Part shown: piece after piece, positions 49,201 to 60,396 of the stretch
Numbering within the stretch: position 1 is the first letter of the stretch
Layout of the letters: every line of letters begins with the position of its first letter
Assembly: GCA_947685225.1 (NCBI GenBank)
Contig: CANTUV010000035.1
Location: forward strand, 5,091,501 to 5,155,500
Reading direction: 5' to 3'
Source: Garcia nutans
Taxonomy: Eukaryota > Streptophyta > Magnoliopsida > Malpighiales > Euphorbiaceae
DNA: 64,000 nucleotides
The notes under the pieces: model-generated
The model's input: the letters and a program-made list of their open reading frames with translations, nothing else
Told to the model about the DNA's origin: nothing
Database searches by the model: none
Translations under genes and position numbers: made by a program

Positions 49201-52200
49201 GGCAATCTCCTGAAAATATCATGCAAGTTGTATTTATCTACATCTTATCTGATTGTCAGTTTTTTAACTAACGCCCTTAATTTAGCATCAAATTCATAAT
49301 AATGATACATATTCCAGACTTTTGGTAGCATGAGCTTCTCTCTCTGCATCTTTCTCTAATTTGTTATAACAATGCTTCATTGTATTCACTTCTATCTATG
49401 TAATTTTAAGACCATGAACACATGTATTTTCATCAAGAATACTGAAGTATTCCATGGTAAAGGAACAGCATTTTCTGTATACTTTCTTTCCCTTATTGCA
49501 AACTTGATCTTAATATGAATACCCATCAAGTCAATAAATAAAAACAGTGAATAATAGAAATATTGTGTACATGAAATAAGCGATACTATGTCCATTGGAA
49601 ACTTCAAGCCATTGGCATCACTAGGATTATAACAATAATATAAATCATAGGTATCCTACTGAAGAGATCAGCTAAATTGTTCTTGAATAAAATGCAAGAG
49701 ATGCACAGTTACCTGAGTAAGATGAGCCCATCCCTCAAGGAAATTCCAATCAAGTTGGATAGATTTCAAATGGGCCTCCTCAGCCTTTTTATACTCGCCA
49801 ATTGAAGATAATGCCAATCCCTATTAAGCCAATGTTCTGTCAGTAAAAATAGGAGCCCACCAATATCATGGACAATCTGATATGCCAGTTCATGATTGTA
49901 TGATCTAGAACGAGTAAAATATTGGATGTTGTGTCTTACTAAATATGTGTAGGCAGATTTGTTATCCTTATCAAGCTTCACGCATGCAGATAGATCTTCA
50001 ATGGCAGCATTAAAATCCTTAAACTTGAAATTGACAATTCCTGCATTATGAAACTGAAATCTAAGTGCATTACAATATACCATTGGGCTAGTAGCCCAGT
50101 GGATGAGTGCTTGCCTTGATTGCAGGATATTAAGGATTTAAACCTAAAAACTCTTCCCTGTTAAGAATTTCAAAGGTTGCAAAAATAAAGTACATCATAA
50201 TATCATTTTTAATGAGAAAACTCCACTACATTTGATGCCAAGAAACTAAAGATGCAAATAATAATCAGAAATAGATCATACATTCCCCACATGGAAGTAT
50301 CTCTTATATGAATGGGTAATTAAACATTAAACAGCACAAGGGACATAAGAACCAGCAGGGAATGACTTTTTGTCCCATCAGATTGTGAAAGTTGACTGCG
50401 TATTGAAAAACAACGAAAGCGATGGATTCAAGAAAGTTACCCCTTTCATGTAATATATCTGGTGAATTTGGTTCAAACTCTAATGCCTTAGTCAAATCTT
50501 GAATAGCCTGTGCTATGAAGAGGCAACATGAATTATCACAAAAGCGATTTGGTAATAATCACAGAAACTAAGAACTTGCAATAATTTCAAGAATAGAAAG
50601 AAATATCTGGAAGAATTGAGTAATAAAATCACTAAAACATTCAGTTATATGATAATGTCAAGCATAGATTGGGGTATTCTTTCAGCTTGTTTAATACTTA
50701 TTTTTGCCCCATAAATTAGAAAAACAAACAAAAATCAGTTGTATGAGAAAACACGATTGCTACAAACAGTTAGAAACAAAACCATAAGAATACATAATTA
50801 AGACTAGACTTAGCAAGCATGTTGCTATGTTACCATTTAAAAATCAAGACCAGAAGAAAAATGCCAGAGCCAATAAAGACAATTTGCTTGTTTGGGTAAT
50901 AAACAAAAATTCCAATGTCTAATGAATAATTCAAACTCTCACCTCTATAGATTCCCCTAAGGCAGCCTGAGCCTGTCCTCTTCGCTTCCATGCCTCACCA
51001 GCTAATGGATTTGTTTGAATAGCCTAAGATGTTAATCATGTAAAGTAATCATAAGCAGAAACTTGTATCTTTTCATACATATCTTGAACACTGAAGATTA
51101 GAATACCTTTGAAAAATCAACAATGGCAGCTTCCAGTTCTCTTTGGAATGCAAATGCTGTTCCTCTGCCTATTAATGCCTCAGGATAAGTAGGGTCCTCT
51201 CTCAGTATCTGCGCAAGAGATTTAAAAGAACCCTTAAGTTCATAAGCATTTAATGGATAACCCTGGTACAAGATGACCAACCCCAAAGTTTCAGTGTACC
51301 CATACTCCAGAAACACACACCACATAACATACAGAAGTCCAGATGATATGTTCCAAGAAGATAGAATATGCCCAACAATTTACCTGGTCAAAGATAGAGA
51401 TAGCAGAAGCATATTTGCCTTCATTAACCTGCAAGAAGACAATTTATAATTTCAAACAGAATGTGATACTTAAAACATTCACACGAAAATAATAATTATA
51501 TGTAGCAAAATACCTGCGCTATACCCCTTGATAATCGAAAATCCACAGTAATGGACTTGGTCTTTGGAATCCTAGTTACACAGAACTTTTTGTTTCTCTT
51601 GACTTCATCGTATGCTTCATTAGCGATGTCAGTTTTATTATGTGACTTGCTGCAAATTTCAGGTGTGACACCTGAGCTGCTAGATATTGTAGATAATTCA
51701 CTTGACAGTTCTAACGTATCGCTTAAGCTATTGCAAGATTCAGAATCATAACTTAGTTTGTTGAGAATGTCATGAGTTCCATTCATTGGGCTATCAGCCC
51801 TTTTATTCCCTTCGGCTTTCTTATTCGAGTAATTTTGCATTCCTAAATTAGATGTATCTCTCAACTTGCCATATAATTTAGATTTATCATCTAATTTATT
51901 GTGATCTGTATAATTTTCATTTGGTTTCCCATTTATGAGAGTTCCTGATTCAAGTGCAGGTATAGATGACTTCCCTCCAGCTTTGTCTCTTATCCCATTG
52001 AGCGCTTCAAAATTATCTCCAAGCTTGTTGCATGTCTCAGATTCATCCCCAAAGTCGCTGCATGAACTGGAGATATCAGTCAATTTATTTTGGTTCTTAG
52101 ATATTTCAGTTGACTTGCCATTGGTATGAGGTCCAGATTCAGTTACAGTCACAGAAGATCTAGATTCTGTCACATTGTTTTCTTGACCGTTATTTTTGTC

Positions 52201-53901
52201 TTGTTTTGCAAACTTAAGCAGCTCTTCAAGTTCCAGCAATTGTTTCAGATCTGCAGATTGACGCAAAGCATGCTCATAACCTTGTTCCCACACCAGAAGA
52301 GCTTCCTCTTTCCTTCCCAAAGATGAAAATGCACGGCCTATATAACAAAAATTACACAGCTAAGGTCAGAGGAGAACCCACAAATTCCTAATGTAACTTG
52401 ATCATCAGTTAGAAAATGATACATTGAAGAACATATGGCAAGAGAATCTAACTTGATCATCAGTTAAAAAAAAATTATTAAGTCATTTTCTGAAGTTCTC
52501 CAAACACAATAAATAAATAAAAGTAAATTCCAATTGATTTCTAGTGTTACAACTAAACAGCCATAGTAAATTCATTTTCTCACAAAATATTTTTCCAAAT
52601 AAAAAAATGCTTCATAGACAAATTATGGTTCACAAAGCAAAGAAAACAAAACTTCACAATGTTTTGACACCTAAGGAAAAAGTAATACCAAGCTTTGGAT
52701 TTTTTGAAAAGTAAAATGCATGGAGCGGAGTCTATGTATAATTGAAAGAAAAATAACATATCTACCATTGCTAGCCATTTATCATTTCATATCCTGTAAC
52801 AATATATGCACACCTAATTCCTGTTGGAATAATGATCAAGTGTCATATGAATGTTCATGCAATAACTATAATAAGTAACAAGACCAAAGAAAGAGAGCTC
52901 ATTCTTGTAGAACTCATATTTAAATTTAGATTTCAAATGGATTGCTGAATAGACCATGTATGACTAATTCCTAAATTACTCAAACCGGCAAAACCAGACA
53001 GCATTAATGATGTAGTCTCATATGTACGGATAAACCCATATGTACAACTATAAGTATAAAGAAAGAACTATAAATTATCAACAAGATCATCCAAAACATG
53101 CATAGACTGAAAGAAGAGAGTAAAAATACATATGACATTCAGCAGAGGAAATGGAAACTACAGAAGCCCGTTGCTCTTCGGCTAATTATTTAAAAAAAAA
53201 AAAAGATGCCAAGAAAAGGTTGTTGCAAACTCAACAATTTTCCTCTGTGATGCATCATGAAATATGACCTTTTCATAATACAACTGTTAACACTATTAAA
53301 GCTCATTGCAAGAGCAGTGTATCATGGGCACGTCATATCAATGGCTTGTTATGAAAAATCTAATTCCTACTTTCACAATTGTCAATGTGAAACTTCGAAG
53401 TTCAATTAGCATCGAAGAGTTGATTAATGAGTCAAACAATCTAAATTGGAATAAAGCACACAGTTGAATTGAATCCCGAACTCAATGTCAGACAAAGCAC
53501 AATTACAGCTGAAATTTGATCAGACACAAGTGAGAAACGAGAAATTAGTAAACACCTTTGAGAATGTAAGCATGAAGAAGAGTAGGATCGAGCTGGAGCG
53601 CCTTGTCACAGTCCTTAATCACATGCTTATGGAGCTCCAATTGACTGTAGCAAAATGCTCTATTGCTGCAACCAAAGAAGAAGAAGTTCACATTATCGAA
53701 AAACAATCTTTCGTCGACGAAAGTAGAAGATCAAAAAAAAGAGGAGGCCACAATTGGTGAAACTAATGTATATACGGACCAGACATCTTGAATTGTGCAG
53801 GACTGAGCGAGGAGCGAGTCGAGAACCCGAATCGCCTTGGACCAATCTCGAGAGCCACAGAGGTTAGCGAGCTCGACTCGCTCGGAGACCGCCGAGGACA
53901 T
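40258..53901 (-). CDS. SRFR1: SRFR1, TPR-containing negative regulator of effector-triggered immunity (23 exons)
   Basis: Known role: SRFR1 restrains NLR/EDS1-dependent immunity. Exons: 53901-53780, 53665-53556, 52337-51514, 51428-51384, 51208-51107, 51023-50943, 50507-50441, 50040-49940, 49820-49713, 48617-48547, 48440-48384, 46317-46209, 46132-46052, 45689-45603, 45329-45123, 43276-42948, 42429-42343, 42275-42176, 41808-41717, 41629-41591, 41448-41358, 40735-40638, 40546-40258. All joins keep frame: 3,297 nt, 1,098 residues, a little longer than the Arabidopsis protein. TPR-like repeats occupy the N-terminal 600 residues, broken by a Ser/Asn-rich acidic linker within the 824 nt exon 3. A basic RRRINMLSQNRG region and the conserved EPCDPVVWVNKL motif follow. 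A hydrophobic stretch at about 1013-1029 (AAVGFVVLLGLLLAAN) fits the reported membrane association. The start MSSAVSERVELANLC is preceded by a CT-rich leader. Intron 20 uses GC-AG. I saw no lesion. Confidence 0.95.
41449..41590 (-). other. GC-AG intron 20 of SRFR1
   Basis: The frame-keeping donor is AAAAT|GCAAGC (GC at 41,590-41,589), with the acceptor TTTCAG ending at 41,449. It joins LMKM to SEHGFDFAIRTPCTP. No GT donor close to the coding end keeps this frame. A GT about 14 codons further in does, but would add a hydrophobic insert. Confidence 0.65.
43277..45122 (-). other. SRFR1 intron 15 with possible insert
   Basis: 1,846 bp GT-AG intron. The part at about 43,780-44,400 is less AT-rich and has plus-strand open frames (43,883-44,098 and 44,193-44,396). 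These have no confirmed domain and no flanking repeat was found. Confidence 0.6.
46318..48383 (-). other. SRFR1 intron 11, carries a MITE
   Basis: The largest SRFR1 intron at 2,066 bp. About 500 bp is the Harbinger-like element at 46,691-47,203. The rest is AT-rich without features. Confidence 0.8.
46691..47203. mobile_element. PIF/Harbinger-like MITE in an SRFR1 intron
   Basis: 513 bp bounded by TAA duplications (46,688-46,690 and 47,204-47,206). The left end AGGAGCGTTTG pairs with the inverse of the right end CAAACGCCACC (8 of 11). The sub-terminal GAGAATGAAAATAAGTTATTCCC and GATTCTGATTCAG are typical of a widespread plant MITE family. It has no coding capacity. Confidence 0.75.
48618..49712 (-). 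other. SRFR1 intron 9
   Basis: GT-AG intron of 1,095 bp. No recognisable insertion. Short open frames on either strand have no domain. Confidence 0.75.
50087..50170 (+). repeat. SINE-like tRNA-derived head in SRFR1 intron 7
   Basis: TAGCCCAGTGG (50,092-50,102) matches a pol III A box, and GGATTTAAACC (50,134-50,144) approximates a B box. The spacing of about 31 bases is as in tRNA-derived SINEs. A pairing tRNA fold is not evident, so it is a retroposon head rather than a tRNA gene. Its 3' end was not located. Confidence 0.45.
52338..53555 (-). other. SRFR1 intron 2
   Basis: GT-AG intron of 1,218 bp. It contains the direct repeat TAACTTGATCATCAGTTA at about 52,394 and 52,449. No other element was seen. 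Confidence 0.75.
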
Positions 53902-55061
53902 AATAACTGAAACTGATTTTCGGAAACGAGATTCCTGAAATTCTTAGGGATTAGAAGGGGAAAAAGGAGGAAAGGAGTGAACGGAGGAGAAACGGGGGTG
54001 GAAGGGGAGGTGGACCAGGTCCAAGTGGTGGTTGTGGAGAAAACGATCATGGAGAACAGGCTTTGTACGTGCGGATTACACGTGTAAACAAACCTTGACT
54101 TACATCAGTTTTTTTTTTTTTGTTTTTTATCAGGGACTTGCATCAATCTAATCACTTCTTCTGACCACATGTATTAAATTTTTTATTTATTATTTGGTAT
54201 TTATGAAATTTAGGTCAGAACTCAGAGTAGAGGATAATTTTTTCTGATTTTCATGCTTCCTGAAAATTGTCACCACTGATAATTTTTTGATGCTTGGGCG
54301 ATGGATTTTTTGTCCTTAAATAAATTTATTTTTAAATTTTTTAACAATTAAATTATTAATATTTAATATAATAATTTTCGATAAAAATGAGCAATAATGC
54401 ACAAAATAACAATTTATTATTACCCCATATATATAATAAAATGTGCATAATCATTAATTTTATTAATTCCAACTTGATTTTATAGCTTTTAGACATCCTT
54501 TAAAAAGATTATATCATGATAATATCTTTTGAAATTCTGCAATGAAGTAGCCCAAAATCACAGCTAAGACTAGTTTAGTCTCTTCATTTCTTGGTATGTT
54601 AGCAAAGAATCCTTCATTCTACTTTATTTCCACCGTGAGAAAGAATATATTTACACTAAAATTTTTTGAATCTGCGTTATATTCTAAAATAGAAAGGTCC
54701 AGTCGAATCATATTGGCAAAGAGCGGATCAACATGATATTACATCACCTATACATATTTATTAAATATAATACTAATTCTAATTTGTTAGTTGTTACAAC
54801 TTCTTAATTTATATGATCTATTTGTTATTTATAATTTTTTTTAATTTTCTATCTATTTTTTTAAATTTTTTCTCTAATTTTTTCTTTTATCGTATTTGAC
54901 CACTTAATTTTTTTTTTCAATTGAGCTTTTAATTAAGTTTTTTTAGTGTAAAAAAAAGAAAGGAAAATAAAATCTCTCAAGAACATTCAAATTTAACTTC
55001 ACATTTTCATTGCAAGATCATGAAAATTTTTTTCTTTAAGAAAAAAAAAAGGCTTATTATT
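53902..55061. other. SRFR1 leader/promoter and AT-rich spacer
   Basis: 53,902-54,060 reads CT-rich on the minus strand and is probably the SRFR1 5' UTR and proximal promoter. It is followed by AT-rich spacer up to the LINE-derived insertion. No other gene seen. Confidence 0.55.
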
Positions 55062-55077
55062 AAATCAAACCAGATTT
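55062..55077. repeat. LINE target-site duplication (left copy)
   Basis: AAATCAAACCAGATTT recurs at 60,959-60,974 directly after the poly-A tail. The A-rich side makes the exact length 14-16 bp. Confidence 0.85.
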
Positions 55078-55449
55078 ACATAAATTTATAGCTCTCTTCC
55101 CAGCGAAGGAAAGTTCTCTCTCTACTAGAGTTTTGCTCAACCGTGTGGATCCCAGCCTTAGATCTATGGCGGCCGCCGGTGATTTTGTCGGCGGTGGCCC
55201 TAGATCTACCGTTTTTCATCCATACTTTAGTGGATTTTGCTTTTTTATTTCTTTTCTTAACGCTTTTTTTTAATCTATCTGGGATTTTTTGACAACCTTA
55301 GCTGTCAGAGGAAGTCACCCCGATTTCCTTGAGTTATAAGCTCTTTAGAGCTCTCTACTGGTGGTTTTAGTTAGGGTTTGAGTTTGAGCAGTTAAAGATT
55401 TTCTCTTTTGACCCTGAATCGTCACCCTTTAAACCTATAGATCCTCAAC

Positions 55450-55454
55450 ATTCT
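55450..55454. repeat. Copia target-site duplication ATTCT (left copy)
   Basis: ATTCT recurs at 60,392-60,396. Confidence 0.85.
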
Positions 55455-55550
55455 TATTGATTATTGTATATGTAAAAGAAAGCAAAAATTATATACAGTA
55501 CCCAATACCCACTTAACATATATATAGTACTCCTAATATGTAGTCTAATA
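55455..55550 (-). repeat. Copia 3' LTR
   Basis: 96 bp, from TATTGATTATTG to GTAGTCTAATA on the plus strand. It includes a TATATATAG TATA-like stretch. It differs from the other LTR at three positions. Confidence 0.92.
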
Positions 55551-55575
55551 CCCCCCCCCCCCCCCCCTCCTCTCA
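55551..55575 (-). other. Copia polypurine tract with a run of 17 G
   Basis: On the minus strand GAGAGGA leads into 17 consecutive G directly before the 3' LTR. The position fits plus-strand priming. The homopolymer is unusually long. Confidence 0.75.
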
Positions 55576-58500
55576 AGCTGGCACATATATGGAATGTAGG
55601 CCAAGCTTGCACTTAAAGTCAGTAAAAGAAGATACTGGATGCTTTTTAGTAAAGAAATCTGCCAACTGCTTCTTTGTGTTGATGGGCAATAATTTGATAA
55701 TTCCTTGTTGAAGCTTCTCTCAAACAATGTGGCAATCAATCTCTAGGTGTTTGGTACGTTCAGGAAACACAGGATTGTGTGCTATGTGAACTGCAGATTG
55801 ATTATCACAATATAGAATAGCTGAATGATGATGATCAATGCCCAAATCAGCTAGCAAATATAACAACCATTGAAGTTCACATGTTAAAATTGCTAAAGCT
55901 CTATATTCTGCTTCAGCACTAGACTTGGAGACTGTTTATTATTTTTTGGACTTCCAAGAAATAAGGGAGTCTCCTGGAAATACACAAAAACCAGTAACAC
56001 TCTTCCGTGTCTCACTGCAGGCAGCCCAATCTGAGTCTGAAAAGGCTTTAAGTGTCAATTTTGAAGCAGCTGGAAAGAACAGACCATGATCAACAGAAGC
56101 TTTAAGATATCTAAACACCCTATGTACAGCTTGCATATGAATTGTAGTAGGTTTGTCTAAATGTTGAGATAACTGTTGCACTACAAAAAGATAAGTCAGG
56201 TCTTGTATTAGTTAAATAAATCAATTTACCCACAATTTGTCTGTACTCAGTTTTATCTTGCAAAAGAGGTTCTTTAGTAAAATCAATATCAGACAATTTA
56301 AGAGTAAGTGGTGTAGATGCAGGTTTACAATCAAGAAAATCATACTCTTTTAATAAATCTAAAGTGTATTTCCTTTGACATAAATTTATCACATCCTTAG
56401 TTCTAGCAATTTCAAAGCCTAAAAAGTATTTCAAAGGTCCTAAATTCTTAATCTTAAACTTATCATGTAAAAAAGCTTTAACATTCCCAATTTCAATAGT
56501 ATCATCGCTGGCCAAAATGACATCATCTACATAAACAAGCAAAGCAATAAATGATTTTGAATTTTTCTTAATAAACAATGAAGAGTCTGAATGTGCTTGC
56601 TTAAATCCTAAACTGATTAAAGCAGAAGACAGTTTAGCATGCCACTGTCTGCTAGCTTGTTTCAAACCATACAAAGACTTTGTTAGTTTACAAACAGGAT
56701 TGGTGATGTGTTGTAAGTGCTCAGGCAACGTGTAACCTAAGGGTAGATCCATATATACTTCCTCATGTAAATCACCATGTAAAAATGCATTATTAATGTC
56801 TAACTGCTCTAAAAACCAATTATTAGATGATGCAACAGCAAGCAAGGTCCTTATGGTAGTCATTTTAGCTACTGGTGAAAAAGTATCAAAATAATCAATT
56901 CCCTCATGCTGTGTATAACCCTTGGCCACTAACCTAGCTTTAAATCTCTCTATAGTTCCATCACTATGATGTTTAATCCTATATACCCATTTACACCCTA
57001 TTGTATGTTTATTTTCTAGTAAGGAAACAATTTTCCAAGTGTTTGTGAGTTCTAGAGCTTGTATTTCAGCATTCATGGCTTCTTGCCATTCTTTGGTTTT
57101 AACAGCTTGCCTATATGTTTTTGGTTATGTTATAACATTAATAGCAGAAATATAAGCATAATAGTTCTTTTTTAAGTTGTTCAAAGTGTACACATTTCCT
57201 AAGACATGAGGACTAGTAATTTGTTTACCTACAACTACTGTGTGTGCAGAAAAAGGAGTAGTAATGTGTGTATCTATTGCTGTTGTATGTGCAGAATTAA
57301 TATGACAATTATAATCTCTTAGTCTAGTTGATGGATGCCTAATTCTAGTAGATCTTCTAAGAGCAAGGATGATAGGAATTTCTCCTACTAAAATTTCATT
57401 TTCTGCAACATTATGATTAACATTAACAGCAGTAGTTTCAGTATTAGATATATCAATATGTTCATTATATGGTAAAGGAAGTACCAAATCCTCATAATCA
57501 GAATTATTATCAGCAAAAGGAAACACATTTTCATAAAAAATCACATTTCTTGAAACCAAAAAACAATTAGTATTCAAATTAAAGAGTAAGAAACCTTTTG
57601 TACCTGATTTGTAGCCCACAAAAACACACTTTTGTGCTCTTGAATCAAATTTTTTCCTGTTTTGAGACAAAGTAGAAGCAAATGCTAGACATCCAAAGAC
57701 TTTTAAGTTTTCAAGGTTAGGCTTAACATCATATAATATTTCAAAAGGTGTTTTATTACTTAAAATAGGTGTAGGCAGCCTGTTTATAATATATACAGCA
57801 TGTAGAATACATTCTCCCCAAAACTAAAAAGACAGCTTACTTTGAAATTTCAAAGCCCTAGCTACATTTAAGATATATTGATGCTTACGTTCGACTACAC
57901 TATTCTGCTGAGGTGTCTCAACACAAGAAGTTTGATTTATTATTCCATAAGCATTATAAAAATCATTAAAAGCAAACTCTACTCCATTATCAGTTCTAAC
58001 AACTTTAATTTTAGTATTAAATTGAGTAAGAACATAATTATAAAAATTATGCATGCATTTTCTAGTTTCTGATTTACTTTTCATTAAATAAACCCAAGTA
58101 TATCTTGTAAAATCATCAACAATGGTTAAAAAATAAGAATGACCATGCAAATTAGGATTAATAGAACCCCATATATCCATATGCAACATCTCAAACTTAG
58201 ATTTTGTAACAGATTCACTTAAAGGAAATGACAATCTCTTTTGTTTAGCATAATGGCAAGTTTCACAAACTATGTTATCACTAACAGAAATATCATTATG
58301 CTCTAACTGCCTTATTCTAGAATTTGAAGCATGACCCATCCTAAAGTGCCATAGGTCAAAATCATTTGTATTTACATTTTTTACAGTATTGAAACAAACA
58401 GAATTTGGAATATTTTAGTCTGTTATTAACTGATACAGTCCATGTCTCTGTTCAGCTAACCCAATCGTCTTCAAAGACTGATTTTCCTGAATTAAGCAAG

Positions 58501-60073
58501 TAAAACGTTCAAAGGTTAGCTTATATGGTGAGTCACCAGTAAGTTGACTCACAGATATAAGGCTAAACTTAAACTGAGGCACATACAAAATAGTAGGTAG
58601 AATAAAGTTTTCACTAAGTTTCACAGACCCTACATGAGTGACAGCAATGTTTTCATTATTAGGCAATCTCACATAGTAATTATCAATCTTCCTAGCATCA
58701 ATCAATTTATTCAAATCACAAGTAATATGGTCTGTAGCACCTGTATCAATTATCCAAGAATTAAAAGTAAGTTCACATGTATCAGGAACAGATAGACATA
58801 TACCTGCCACCACTGATTTTGTCATGTCTGCAGTATGAACTCCAGTATGAACAGCAACAGATCCACGAGAAGCAGAAACAGAACTAGGTGCAGGAATAAA
58901 GCTAGGTGCAAAAACAGAACTTGAAGCAATATGAGCTGAAATAGGCTGGAAAACTCTTGAACTAGCAATAGTAGAACTATAAGTAACAGGAACAAAACTT
59001 TGAGTTGGTTTCAACATAGTAATAAGCTGATCATATTGTTCTTGAGTGAGATTAAGACTGTTATTATTAACAGTAACAGGTCGAGCAACACAATCTTGAT
59101 CAGGTGTAGGATCAAAAAATTCATCAACATCATCTTCATAAAAAGAAACTTGATTAGCCTTCGAGACATAAGACCTCTGCTTAGTCCTTGACTTAAAACC
59201 AGGTGGATAACCTATGATCTTATAATACTGCTGAACATTATGTCCAGGAAGATTACAATGTGTACAAACAGGCCGTTTAGAACCATTGATATTCTGCCTA
59301 TAACCACCAGACTGAAAATTCCTAGCATTAGCAGCATTCACAATAGGCAAAGATTGAACAACAGAACTCAGATCACCAGGAAAAGGATTCTCAGGACGCA
59401 CAAATTGACGTTCATGTTGAACAACTAAGGCAAAAACCTTATTAAGCGAAGGCAATGGCTCCATTAAAAGAATTTGAGATCTAACTGTATTATAACTGTC
59501 ATTCAATCCTCTTAAAAAACGCAGAACATAATCAGAAGATTGATAATCCCTAATCTTGTCAACAACATTACAAGAACAAGCAGGATTACAAACACAACTC
59601 ACAATCGGCCTTAAATTAACATATTCATCCCAAAGAATTTTCAATTTCGTAAAAAACTCAGTTACAGACATCTCACCCTGCCGAAGACCATAGATCTCTT
59701 CTTGCAGGTCAGAAATCCTAACAGAATCACCTTGAGCAAACCGTTCTTTGAGATCATTCCAAACAGCTACAGCAGAATCAAACCAAATAATACTTTGTGC
59801 AATCGTTGGACTCACAGATTTCATAAGCCAAGAAAGGACCATATGATTGCAGCGCTCCCAAGATCCATAGATAGGATCAGTTCTAGCAGGTTGAACAATA
59901 GTACCGTCAACAAACCTCATCTTGTTCTTCGACAAGAGAGCCATTTTCATAGATCGCGACCAAGAATGGTAATTTTTACCAGTAAGAAGAGGAGAAACAA
60001 GAATCAACGACGGATTCTCATTTAGATGCAAGAAATAAGGACTTGCAATTTCATCAGATCAAGGAGCAGCCAT
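55573..60073 (-). pseudogene. Copia gag-pol polyprotein, broken
   Basis: One frame from ATG at 60,073 (MAAP) to a stop at 55,573, about 1,500 codons. Gag has the UBN2-type region (LTGKNYHSWSRSMKMAL) and a zinc knuckle CTHCNLPGHNVQQY whose last Cys is Tyr. Protease shows IDTGATDH. Integrase has [13 protein letters not shown] and an SVVERKH catalytic set, RT has LLVYVDDVILA, and RNase H starts near AFSDSDWAA. Stops are TGA 60,061-60,059, TAA 58,417-58,415, TAG 57,826-57,824, TAA 57,127-57,125, TAA TAA 55,941-55,936 and TGA 55,722-55,720. One extra T in a T-run near 56,185 shifts the frame after LSF. The frame resumes between all breaks, so this was once a single polyprotein. Confidence 0.95.
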
Positions 60074-60280
60074 AGAAATTTAGAAGAAACAAAGAAACAA
60101 TCTTCGAAAGAAAATCTCATATTTGAAGAAAAAGAAATAGATGAAATTAAGAATAAAAATCCAGAGGAAAATCGAGATTACAGCGGAAAAGAATGAAAGA
60201 TTGAAAAAAAAAATTGATGAACAATCGAGAATCGATAGTGTAGAACAGAGATTACAGCGGAAAAGAACTTTCGCGATTTT

Positions 60281-60295
60281 CTTGCTCTGATAGCA
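60281..60295 (-). other. Copia primer-binding site (tRNA-iMet)
   Basis: Minus-strand TGCTATCAGAGCAAG directly follows the 5' LTR. It matches the initiator tRNA-Met 3' end at all but two bases. Confidence 0.8.
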
Positions 60296-60391
60296 TATTG
60301 ATTATTGTATATGTAAAAGAAAGCAAAAATTACATAGAGTACCCAATACCCACTTAAAATATATATAGTACTCCTAATATGTAGTCTAATA
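60296..60391 (-). repeat. Copia 5' LTR
   Basis: 96 bp copy of the LTR, which would carry the element's promoter. Confidence 0.92.
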
Positions 60392-60396
60392 ATTCT
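60392..60396. repeat. Copia target-site duplication ATTCT (right copy)
   Basis: Pairs with 55,450-55,454. The interrupted LINE sequence continues from here. Confidence 0.85.

Larger units (their letters stand above)
55455..60391 (-). mobile_element. Ty1/Copia LTR retrotransposon, degenerate, nested in the LINE element
   Basis: 4,937 bp on the minus strand with 96 bp LTRs, ATTCT target duplications, a near-perfect initiator-tRNA-Met primer site and a G-rich purine tract. Domain order gag, protease, integrase, RT, RNase H defines Copia. The LTR ends are TATT...AATA rather than TG...CA. The two LTRs differ at three of 96 sites, so it is older than the Gypsy at 14.5-25.6 kb. It carries seven stop codons and one frameshift, so it is dead. 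Confidence 0.95.

Noticed and set aside
50087..50170. Candidate tRNA gene
   Set aside because: A- and B-box-like motifs are present, but no cloverleaf stems or anticodon arm could be drawn; a SINE head fits better.
53763..54050. 95-codon minus-strand open frame beginning MIVFSTTTTW
   Set aside because: Overlaps SRFR1 exon 1 in the wrong frame. The frame starting at 53,901 matches SRFR1 and splices correctly.
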